Shown piece after piece: positions 52,311 to 58,154 of a stretch of DNA of 64,000 nt. The position numbers and the translations under genes were made by a program. Below the pieces are notes generated by a model, which did not search any database, was not told where the DNA came from, and saw nothing but the letters and a program-made list of their open reading frames with translations. Positions within the stretch are counted from its first letter, which is position 1, and the number at the start of each line of letters is the position of its first letter. This DNA is from Ensifer sp. WSM1721 (GTDB taxonomy: Bacteria; Pseudomonadota; Alphaproteobacteria; Rhizobiales; Rhizobiaceae): assembly GCF_000513895.2 (NCBI RefSeq), contig NZ_CP165782.1, positions 930,001 through 994,000 on the forward strand, given 5' to 3'.

Positions 52311-52439
52311 CAGTGCTGGAATGAAAGAAAAGGCGCCCCCGAAAGCGAGGCACAGGCGCTTTTGTAGGACAAAGCTGGTTAAACTTTTTCACTGGAAGGT
52401 TTTGTGAGATATTGTTCCGCGAAGGGATTGGAGGGGGCT

Positions 52440-53057
52440 ATGGCTGGCTCGATGAATTTTTATCAACGCGCCAATTTGAGCATGGGATTGGCGGTAATAC
52501 TTGGATTTGAGTTGGCTATTTCCCAATCGACGAGAGGTTTGAAGGCCCTTACGTTCGGGTGGTTGTGGGTAAACATAGATACGTTGATTTGGATATTATT
52601 TCAATTTCTGTTCAGGATCAAAATAACCCTCGACGACAATGCTTATTTCAAAGCCGGGGAACGTGGCGTGCGAAGTTTGGTTGATTTTTTGTTCTTTGTT
52701 CTATCGTCATTCGTGTTTGTAATCGCCGCCGTTTTGTCGTTTGAAGCCCAGCCGTCAACGGCCGTCTTTATTACCGGGGTCATATTGCTTACCGGATGGG
52801 TAATTTGCGTTAAGGAACCAGATAAGCCAAAGGAACCAGATAAGCTAAAGGAAACAGGTAGCCAAAAGCCGTGGTGGTTGCTGGTTAACATAGCGTATAT
52901 CGCGATGCTCTTCCCAATTGCAAGTTCGGGCTTGTTTGGACTGATCGCACCCGCAAACATGCCGTCATGGTCATTAAATCTGCACTTGGGACTTCTCGCT
53001 TTGCTTTTCGTCGACTATCTTGTCAGCCGGACGTATTCCCACATGCCTGATTTCTGA
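52440..53057 (+). CDS. Multi-spanning membrane protein of the island, unknown function
   Basis: 205 residues with five or so membrane segments: around SMGLAVILGFELAIS, WLWVNIDTLIWILFQFLF, SLVDFLFFVLSSFVFVIAAV, TAVFITGVILLTGWVI, and two near the end (LLVNIAYIAMLFPIASSG and NLHLGLLALLFVDYLV). A short cytosolic-type loop carries the repeat KEPDKP-KEPDKL-KETG. Codons are AT-richer than in neighbours, suggesting transfer. GGAGGGG stands before the ATG at 52440. The family is not recognised. It lies directly behind the integrase remnant, a common cargo position. Confidence 0.68.
   Translation: MAGSMNFYQRANLSMGLAVILGFELAISQSTRGLKALTFGWLWVNIDTLIWILFQFLFRIKITLDDNAYFKAGERGVRSLVDFLFFVLSSFVFVIAAVLSFEAQPSTAVFITGVILLTGWVICVKEPDKPKEPDKLKETGSQKPWWLLVNIAYIAMLFPIASSGLFGLIAPANMPSWSLNLHLGLLALLFVDYLVSRTYSHMPDF
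52811..52858 (+). repeat. 18-bp tandem repeat inside the island membrane-protein gene
   Basis: Two full 18-base units (AAGGAACCAGATAAGC core) and a two-thirds third unit. Each full unit encodes KEPDKP or KEPDKL. The number of units could vary by slippage without changing the frame. Confidence 0.75.
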
Positions 53058-53135
53058 CCGATCAAGGATTTCCTTGGTTCGCAAGGGGCTTACCGCCGCT
53101 GAGTTCCTCCGCGGTTCGACAAGCACGAGCTCCAG

Positions 53136-53378
53136 ATGTCCGCGATCGAGAAGCCGGCGGCCGAAGCCGCCGCCTCAATGCGGGCGGTTGAGAGTTCTCT
53201 CAGCAGCCTTTTAGCCGACACCCGCGTTATGCGAGAGATACTGCAGCGGATTGAGGCCAGTCAGCGAGACGGCAATCTCATTCTGCTTCCTGGCGTAAGC
53301 TTCAGTCGCCGGAGCCGGCGCCGCGTTTCTTTCCCTTGTCAGGGGGGCCTTGCCGCTGCCGTTCGGCACGTCCATTGA
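53136..53378 (+). CDS. Doubtful small ORF, possibly a gene fragment
   Basis: 80 residues. The first about 50 (MSAIEKPAAEAAASMRAVES and onward to LQRIEASQRD) are protein-like and suit an amphipathic coiled coil. The rest is arginine-rich and overlaps, on the other strand, the secreted-protein gene at 53211-53711. There is no good ribosome-binding site. It may be the surviving end of an element gene. Only one of the two overlapping frames is likely to be translated in the overlap. Confidence 0.25.
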   Translation: MSAIEKPAAEAAASMRAVESSLSSLLADTRVMREILQRIEASQRDGNLILLPGVSFSRRSRRRVSFPCQGGLAAAVRHVH

Positions 53379-53711
53379 CTGTGCCAGAATGATGGCCGGC
53401 TGCTCTAGGTGAGCGCCTTCGCCTTTGCCCTGGTCCCCTCTGCCGCGTGGGAAATCAGGGTGCACAGTGTCAGCGGGGCCTCGGCCTTCATCGCCATTAC
53501 CGTTGCCGGTGTCAGGGCGACCGTTGCCTTCGCCGCCCGGCTCTCGGTCGCGCGGGCCACGGAGATCGGGTCCAACTGGCGTACCGACCCCCTGTGCGAG
53601 GATGATCGATCCTGCATCGTCTTGATGAATGTCCGCCAAGCCGGCGACGCCGAGCGCCGGGGCCGACACGGTTCCGGCGAGCATCGCTGCGAGAAATAAT
53701 CCGTTGCTCAT
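53211..53711 (-). CDS. Secreted Gly/Asp-rich low-complexity protein, unknown function
   Basis: 166 residues. MSNGLFLAAMLAGTVSAPAL is a signal peptide. The middle is Gly-, Asp-, Asn- and Arg-rich (GGEGNGRPDTGNGNGDEGRG). The short phrase IILAQ occurs twice, followed by GVGTPVG and SMDVPNG, which suggests an internal duplication. GGAGGAG precedes the ATG at 53711. The last about 50 residues overlap a plus-strand frame and may be read-through past an ancestral end. No family is recognised. Confidence 0.55.
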   Translation of the reverse strand: MSNGLFLAAMLAGTVSAPALGVAGLADIHQDDAGSIILAQGVGTPVGPDLRGPRDREPGGEGNGRPDTGNGNGDEGRGPADTVHPDFPRGRGDQGKGEGAHLEQPAIILAQSMDVPNGSGKAPLTRERNAAPAPATEAYARKQNEIAVSLTGLNPLQYLSHNAGVG

Positions 53712-53992
53712 GATCATCTCCTCCAAATCTGCGATGGGACATTCGATTGCGCGTAAGCCGATGCTCTGGCTCGCGTGGTCACAGTTTTCGCGGCTCCTGG
53801 AGCCAGCATGCGCCTGTGGGTGTCAGAATGGCGATCTTGTCGCGAACCGCCAAAGCAGCGGGACTTTTGCACGTCCTAACGTCTATCGACAGTTTCAATA
53901 GAACCCGAGCCTCGATAGCTTCGCCTTCAGAGAACAATCTTGTCTCGATCGCCGCTGTCACTTACCGAATCACCATGACGGAGGAGAGCAGT

Positions 53993-54802
53993 TCATGACG
54001 GGTCCGTGGGCTGGGTGCCTTTGCTCGGGGCGGAAGAAGAAGAGGCGATCTGGTCTCCCACGGTCTGCAACTCCTCGGCCTTGTTAATAATTCCGATGAG
54101 CTTCCACACGCCTATGACGATGCTCGTCAGCCAAACCACCAGTCCGAGCACCAGATCGAAGGTGAGCGTCAACAGCAGCAAAGAATATTTAAGCGCCCAT
54201 GCAAGGACCCCCGCAATAATTGGTATAAACACCAGCCAATAGGCGAGCACCAGTCCGCTCCGGATAACGATCGGGACCACTAACAAGGTAGTGAGTGCTA
54301 CTGTCAGGCCCAGAACAAGACGGGCGGTCCATCCCTGCTCCCAGACCATATAGAGCGTCCTCATGATGGCCGTTCCACACCGCGCCAGAAAACCCCAGCC
54401 CTGCTCTAGCCACCCTTTTGGCTCCTCCACTTCGGGCGGCGACCTAAACTCGGGATCCTCCTCCCATTTACAATCGGTCCATTCTGTGAAGGTGAAATAC
54501 ACGCTGCACATATATACTGGCCCGTTCGAGCAGACCGTCCCCTGCTGGGCGTCATAGCGGCAAAGGCGCATGCTCTCGGAGAACGCACGCTCAACGAAGA
54601 ACGGATCGAGTGAACTTAGAGCCTGAATGACCGCTTGGTTTGCTTTTTCGACCGGCGCCAGGACTGCAACCCCGGCGAGGAGGCGTCCGATGACTGGAAG
54701 CAGCAGCAACAGGGCGATGAACGGCCACAAGCGAGGTCGAAGGAGCTTGCGAAGCGGCTCGACCAAATAAAACAGGGCGAGGTGTCTCAGGAAGCTGCCC
54801 AC
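53993..54802 (-). CDS. Island membrane protein with a cysteine-containing external loop, unknown function
   Basis: 269 residues. One membrane segment lies near 24-48 (LWPFIALLLLLPVIGRLLAG). A hydrophilic stretch of about 110 residues with four cysteines follows (MRLCRYDAQQGTVCSNGPVY, then CSVYFTFTEWTDCKWEED). Three to four further segments span about 160-245. The tail is Ser/Thr/Pro-rich. The cysteines could form two disulfides outside the membrane. It starts with GTG at 54802 with a weak site. I do not recognise the family; nothing similar is visible elsewhere in the window. Confidence 0.6.
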   Translation of the reverse strand: MGSFLRHLALFYLVEPLRKLLRPRLWPFIALLLLLPVIGRLLAGVAVLAPVEKANQAVIQALSSLDPFFVERAFSESMRLCRYDAQQGTVCSNGPVYMCSVYFTFTEWTDCKWEEDPEFRSPPEVEEPKGWLEQGWGFLARCGTAIMRTLYMVWEQGWTARLVLGLTVALTTLLVVPIVIRSGLVLAYWLVFIPIIAGVLAWALKYSLLLLTLTFDLVLGLVVWLTSIVIGVWKLIGIINKAEELQTVGDQIASSSSAPSKGTQPTDPS

Positions 54803-54973
54803 GGCGATGACCCCAGAAGGGGCAGAACTCTATCATGGTTGATGCTGCGAGTCACACCGCGGCGCTGGCGCCACTCCCACCTACAGCGCCCGACGGTGGA
54901 TGAATCCCGCAATCTGTGAAGCTGCCGCTCGTCTGCCAATGTTCGCTGTTTGTTCTTATACTATCTCACTGTC

Positions 54974-55249
54974 ATGGTCGAGACAATTGGCGAAGCTTTC
55001 ACCCTCGGATGGCAACTTAAGGCGCGATGCGCGTATGGCAATCGCGAGGGATTGAAGTCTGTTCGGCAATGCGTCTGGACCTATGACCTTGATATGTTGA
55101 CGTTGGTGACAACGCGTCGCCGGGACTTTCCGCTGGCGGGGGTCAAGGGTCACTGGTTCAAGTCCAGTCGCTCCGACCATTTTCCCGTTGAATATACCTG
55201 CGAATCGAACGCGTTGGGCATTGCGCGGCTCCCGATAAAGCGGAACTAA
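54974..55249 (+). pseudogene. Small conserved rhizobial protein truncated at the right attachment site
   Basis: The first about 55 residues (MVETIGEAFTLGWQLKARCA, then SVRQCVWTYDLDMLTLVTTR) resemble a short rhizobial protein of roughly 75-85 residues that I remember ending in a Cys-pair zinc-type tail (CPRCGSRR). Here the frame runs into the tRNA-derived repeat at 55138 and continues as unrelated residues to 55249, so the zinc tail is lost. It is therefore probably a gene cut by integration or excision of the element. Confidence 0.5.
55138..55185 (+). repeat. Right attachment copy (tRNA-Pro 3' half, T-arm diverged)
   Basis: 48 bases matching 51715-51763 except for one missing base and about seven changes, nearly all in the T-arm. 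The changed arm ACTGG-TTCAAGT-CCAGT still pairs perfectly, and the acceptor half CGCTCCG plus ACCA is identical. This is the 3' half of a tRNA, not a full gene. Confidence 0.8.
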
Positions 55250-55295
55250 AAGCGCCCAGAACGCTGCTTTGCGCCCATTCCGAAAAGGTCCAGAA

Positions 55296-55404
55296 CTACA
55301 GCGCCGAGCGTCTTTTCAGACGCACAAAGGACGCTGTAGCACTTTGAATTGCTGCATGTTTTTGTCCTTAAATCGGGTACGATTTAAGGACAAAAACATG
55401 CAGC
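55296..55404. repeat. RIME1 element, copy A
   Basis: About 109 bases. It begins CTACAGCGCC, has the small stem GCGTCTTTTCAGACGC, then GGACGCTGTAG, and ends in a large stem. This matches the Rhizobium-specific intergenic mosaic element RIME1. Here the terminal stem is a perfect 27-bp inverted repeat (55349-55375 with 55380-55406) around GGTA. Confidence 0.85.
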
Positions 55405-55531
55405 AAGGTCGCGGATTCACCCTTCGAACGGCATCACGCCACATCTCCGATGTTGGCCAGCGAGGCCGTGAACATTCGCGCCCGTCGAACGTTTCTTTTC
55501 GCGATGCGGCGTTGGTGATGGAGGGTCTGTT

Positions 55532-55621
55532 ATGCGTCCTGACGAGCGTGCCAAGCTGATCGAGTGGTCGGCGGCTGTTGCCGCATTTGCTCTTATCGCG
55601 GCGCTCTTAGTCGCAACGTAG
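55532..55621 (+). CDS. 29-residue single-span membrane protein (small ORF)
   Basis: The short frame reads MRPDERAKLIEWSAA and then VAAFALIAALLVAT, a charged amphipathic start followed by one membrane segment. A GGAGGG ribosome-binding site is correctly placed before the ATG. Such one-segment small proteins are common in rhizobia but usually missed. Function unknown. It may regulate or stabilise a membrane complex; that is only a guess. Confidence 0.5.
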   Translation: MRPDERAKLIEWSAAVAAFALIAALLVAT

Positions 55622-55643
55622 CTGCCCCGATTGGCTGCTTGAA

Positions 55644-55904
55644 TTAAATGATGCCGGAGAATTTCTGGCGCTCGCGAATGTAAGCGATGGCAGCAGCCTC
55701 CAAGCTCTTGCACTCCTCCTCGGCCTTGAGCAAGTCCGCATCGTCCCTCTGAGTCGAGCATCGAAGAACATCCCGTCGCAAACAGGCATGTTCATAGAAC
55801 TCGCAAAGCTTCAGGAAGGCGAGGTCGTTGATCATCCACGTGGTATCACGTAGATCGGGCGCCGCCAGAAGCAGCCGGGCCATTCCTGCCTTCTGCACAT
55901 CCAT
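55644..55904 (-). CDS. Small hypothetical protein
   Basis: 86 residues starting MDVQKAGMARLLLAAPDLRD. It contains LKLCEFYEHACLRRDVLRCS and ends AAIAYIRERQKFSGII; mostly helical, three cysteines, no signal or membrane segment. The composition looks coding, but the ribosome-binding site is weak. No family recognised. It converges with the 29-residue ORF. Confidence 0.45.
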   Translation of the reverse strand: MDVQKAGMARLLLAAPDLRDTTWMINDLAFLKLCEFYEHACLRRDVLRCSTQRDDADLLKAEEECKSLEAAAIAYIRERQKFSGII

Positions 55905-56030
55905 ATCGGACCGCTCGAACCCGGTTGAAGGGTAGCATCTGCAAAAAACCCATGTCTTGAAGGAAAAGTTCCGAGAATGCGTCGCATGAGCCGAAAAAAC
56001 GCAATCGGTGCGCGAGCTTACGAGAAAATC

Positions 56031-56054
56031 GAACCTAATCCGCCGTCGCGAGTT
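56031..56054 (+). promoter_or_regulatory. Possible EcfG (general stress sigma factor) promoter of the csbD-like gene
   Basis: GAAC at 56031-56034, a 16-base spacer and AGTT at 56051-56054. The rhizobial EcfG/RpoE2 consensus is GGAAC-N16/17-CGTT, so seven of nine key bases match. It lies 39 bases before the ATG of a stress-type gene, the right distance. Not proven. Confidence 0.3.
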
Positions 56055-56092
56055 TTCAACATACAGAGTGTCTGAACTCAGGAGGAAATGCG

Positions 56093-56299
56093 ATGGATTG
56101 GAACCGAGTCGAAGGGAACTGGAAACAGGTAAAGGGAAAGATCAAGGAGCAATGGGGCAAACTTACCGACGATGATCTCGATCGGATCGCGGGCAACCGA
56201 GACCAGCTCGAAGGCAAGATCCAGGAGCGGTATGGGATCGAGAAGGACCGCGCACGACGCGATCTCGACGACTGGTACAATCGACAGACCTGGGACTAA
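56093..56299 (+). CDS. CsbD family stress protein
   Basis: 68 residues, hydrophilic and helical: MDWNRVEGNWKQVKGKIKEQ, then KLTDDDLDRIAGNRDQLEGK. This is the whole CsbD domain (YjbJ-like). Family members accumulate under general stress; the molecular function is not known. AGGAGG lies seven bases before the ATG. A short hairpin terminator follows, and a possible EcfG promoter precedes it. Confidence 0.92.
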   Translation: MDWNRVEGNWKQVKGKIKEQWGKLTDDDLDRIAGNRDQLEGKIQERYGIEKDRARRDLDDWYNRQTWD

Positions 56300-56326
56300 T
56301 GGCTCCAGTTTGTCATAATGGAATTT

Positions 56327-56346
56327 AACCCCGCTTCGGCGGGGTT
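56327..56346 (+). terminator. Hairpin terminator after the csbD-like gene
   Basis: AACCCCGC-TTCG-GCGGGGTT, an eight-bp stem with the very stable TTCG loop, 28 bases past the stop. It is followed only by CCCTTG, so the T run is poor. Confidence 0.65.
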
Positions 56347-56524
56347 CCCTTGTTGCCCGCAGGGCAGACCTTTTCCCTCAGGCAAGAAAGAATCAGATGG
56401 AGCACACGGTGCCTCGGGCGCGGCGATCCTGCTTAGGCCATCAGCGAGACACAAACCCGAGATCGGCGGGGATCACGGGATTAACGTAGCTATGTGTGAG
56501 GGTGGCAACGCGAGGACGATACCG

Positions 56525-56701
56525 TTATTCGGAGCTTGCTTCGGTCTCATCGTTCGTGTCAGACGATGTGGAGGGCTGCTCAAGAGGCCTTTTCGCCAAG
56601 GCCGTGATTTCCTCGGCGAGTGCGGCGAGCTGCGCAGCAATGTCTAAGAGGTCCGAAGCCGGTTTTGTGTTGCCGGTGCTTTTCTTATCGCGGTCGCCCA
56701 T
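56525..56701 (-). CDS. 58-residue hydrophilic small protein
   Basis: A short frame on the minus strand reads MGDRDKKSTGNTKPASDLLD, then IAAQLAALAEEITALAKRPL, and ends in a Ser/Thr/Glu-rich tail (NDETEASSE). The middle forms an amphipathic helix with heptad-like leucine and alanine positions, and the ends are charged, which is unlikely by chance in an antisense frame. The ribosome-binding site is weak. Unknown function. It lies between RIME copy B and the csbD-like gene. Confidence 0.5.
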   Translation of the reverse strand: MGDRDKKSTGNTKPASDLLDIAAQLAALAEEITALAKRPLEQPSTSSDTNDETEASSE

Positions 56702-56909
56702 GTTCCCAGTCGCCGTTTCTGGGGCGGCATTCTTGACCGCCAGCCCGGGCGAGGCCAGTCGCCGTTAGCGCCAGGCCTCTAACCGCCTCCTCCCCGTACG
56801 AGACGGCTGACGTCAGCTTAACGCCGGCCGCCGCCCACGGCCATTAGCCCATACGACGTAACCCGACACTCCAAAATCAGTCAGAAGACTTCAATGAGCG
56901 CTGTCACCG

Positions 56910-57016
56910 CTACAGCGCCGTGCGTCTTTTCAGACGCACAAAGGACGCTGTAGCTCTTTGAATTGCTGCATGTTTTTGTCCTTAAATCGGGTACGATTTA
57001 AGGAAACATGCAGTAG
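56910..57016. repeat. RIME1 element, copy B
   Basis: About 107 bases, nearly identical to copy A: CTACAGCGCCGTGCGTCTTT, then the GCGTCTTTTCAGACGC stem, GGACGCTGTAG, and the terminal CATGTTT...AAACATG stem. Compared with A it lacks CAAAA in the right arm, so its long stem is imperfect. It ends CATGCAGTAG. Confidence 0.85.
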
Positions 57017-57079
57017 CAGGTTCGTGCTGCCGCAAAGGGCAGAGTGAACGAGAGCAATATTGCGTCCGTGCTCATGCAT

Positions 57080-57106
57080 GGAGGTCCTCCTTGTAGAAGG
57101 ACCTCC
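57080..57106. terminator. Hairpin GGAGGTCCT / AGGACCTCC
   Basis: Nine-bp perfect arms with a nine-base loop followed by TTTACGG. It lies between RIME1 copy B and the partial copy C. No gene ends next to it on either strand, so it could belong to a small RNA or be part of the repeat region. Confidence 0.4.
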
Positions 57107-57120
57107 TTTACGGTTTCGCT

Positions 57121-57180
57121 CACAGCGCCGTGCATCCTTTCAGATGCGCCAAGGTCGCTGCCGCGTTTTGAAATGTTGGC
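57121..57180. repeat. RIME1-like fragment, copy C (5' half only, diverged)
   Basis: CACAGCGCCGTGCATCCTTT followed by CAGATGCGCCAAGGTCGCTG. The inner stem is kept by paired changes (GCATC with GATGC instead of GCGTC with GACGC). The long terminal stem is missing. Confidence 0.65.
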
Positions 57181-57229
57181 TAATCTTCAAATCGGCTTCC
57201 ATAAAGTGCGGCGGTTAGCGCTCGTCGCG

Positions 57230-57523
57230 TTACTCCCCGCCGGAACCCGAAGTGCCGGTATCGGGATTGGCACTTGTTGCGCCGGTATCCGGGTTGGAAC
57301 TCGGCGTACCCGTGTCAGGATCGGAGCTCGGCGTACCGGTATCGGGGTTGGAGCTCGGTACGCCGGTATCGCCACTGGAGCCAGACGAGCCTGTGTGTTC
57401 ACCCGGTATGAGAACGATACCGTTGTCTGCATAGGCGTCGCTTGAGGCCGAGATTAGCGGCATGACGGTCGAGGCTGCGAGTCCAAGCAGCGACGCAGCG
57501 ATAAGGGTTGAAAGTTTCTTCAT
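57230..57523 (-). CDS. Small secreted protein with nine-residue Pro-Asp-Thr-Gly repeats
   Basis: 97 residues. MKKLSTLIAASLLGLAASTV is a signal peptide, followed by a short unique region (DNGIVLIPGEHTGSSGSSG). Then come about five units of the type PSSNPDTGT in which Asn/Asp and the last residue vary. AAGGAG stands eight bases before the ATG. It is probably an extracellular or wall-associated linker-like protein. The DNA repeat unit is 27 bases and could expand or contract. Confidence 0.65.
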   Translation of the reverse strand: MKKLSTLIAASLLGLAASTVMPLISASSDAYADNGIVLIPGEHTGSSGSSGDTGVPSSNPDTGTPSSDPDTGTPSSNPDTGATSANPDTGTSGSGGE

Positions 57524-58154
57524 TGGATTTTCTCCTTTGGCAGGCAGGCGCCTGCCTCAGGCCATTCCCTCCGACGTGAGGAAAGGCATTTTGCCCCAGC
57601 CGCGCGGAGGATTACATCGGAACTAGGCATTTTAGCGATCCACGATACTGGCTCTAGAAAAAGCTGCTCAGGGAGGACGACGCGCTTGATATCGCGCGCG
57701 CCGACACTAACTCCATAAAAGTACGCGACGTTCGAAGCGGTTCCCTTGGATGGAACAGGGTCGAAAGCCCGAGCTATATGATGGATACGTCGCGATCGGA
57801 GCTGCAGCGGATCTGGCCAATCCATCTGCAGCTCTGTTGCTGTTTAGGGGTTCGGGATTTTTTCGCGCGAGCTATTTCCAGGCCGGCTCCCAGGCTTTCC
57901 GCTCTCCGGTGAGAGATACTCGGCGAACTCACGCTGACAGTAGTCGGGACCGAATCCGGAGGGCGATGGAGTATCGGCAGAGATGCCGAGTTCGCGAACA
58001 CGGGCGGTCTCCTGAGAGGCGGCCCGCTTGCTTTATCTCTCCCATTGCGACACTCAATGAGCCAGCGATCGACGATTGAGACTTGAAGAATTCCCTGCTC
58101 ACTGCGCAATTTAGGCTCCGGTGCTGGGATATTCGGCCGGCGTTGCTTTCTCGC
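57524..58154. other. Stretch without a supportable gene
   Basis: 631 bases. Both strands have frames of about 110 codons (57750-58079 plus; 57774-58109 minus), but they are arginine- and serine-rich, overlap each other and have no ribosome-binding site. The part next to 57523 must hold the promoter of the secreted repeat protein. The inverted repeat CAGGCAGGCGCCTGCCTC at about 57541-57558 is a possible operator or terminator. Confidence 0.4.

Noticed and set aside
55138..55185. Second tRNA gene
   Set aside because: Only the anticodon-loop-to-CCA half is present; no D-arm or 5' acceptor strand precedes it.
55269..55559. 96-codon frame across RIME copy A
   Set aside because: Runs through the repeat and its hairpin, no ribosome-binding site, non-protein-like composition.
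56496..56768. 90-codon plus-strand frame over the 58-residue ORF
   Set aside because: Ser/Arg-rich, no ribosome-binding site; the minus-strand frame looks much more like a protein.
57750..58109. Opposed frames of about 110 codons before the polysaccharide operon
   Set aside because: Overlapping on both strands, Arg/Ser-rich, no start signals, no recognisable motif.
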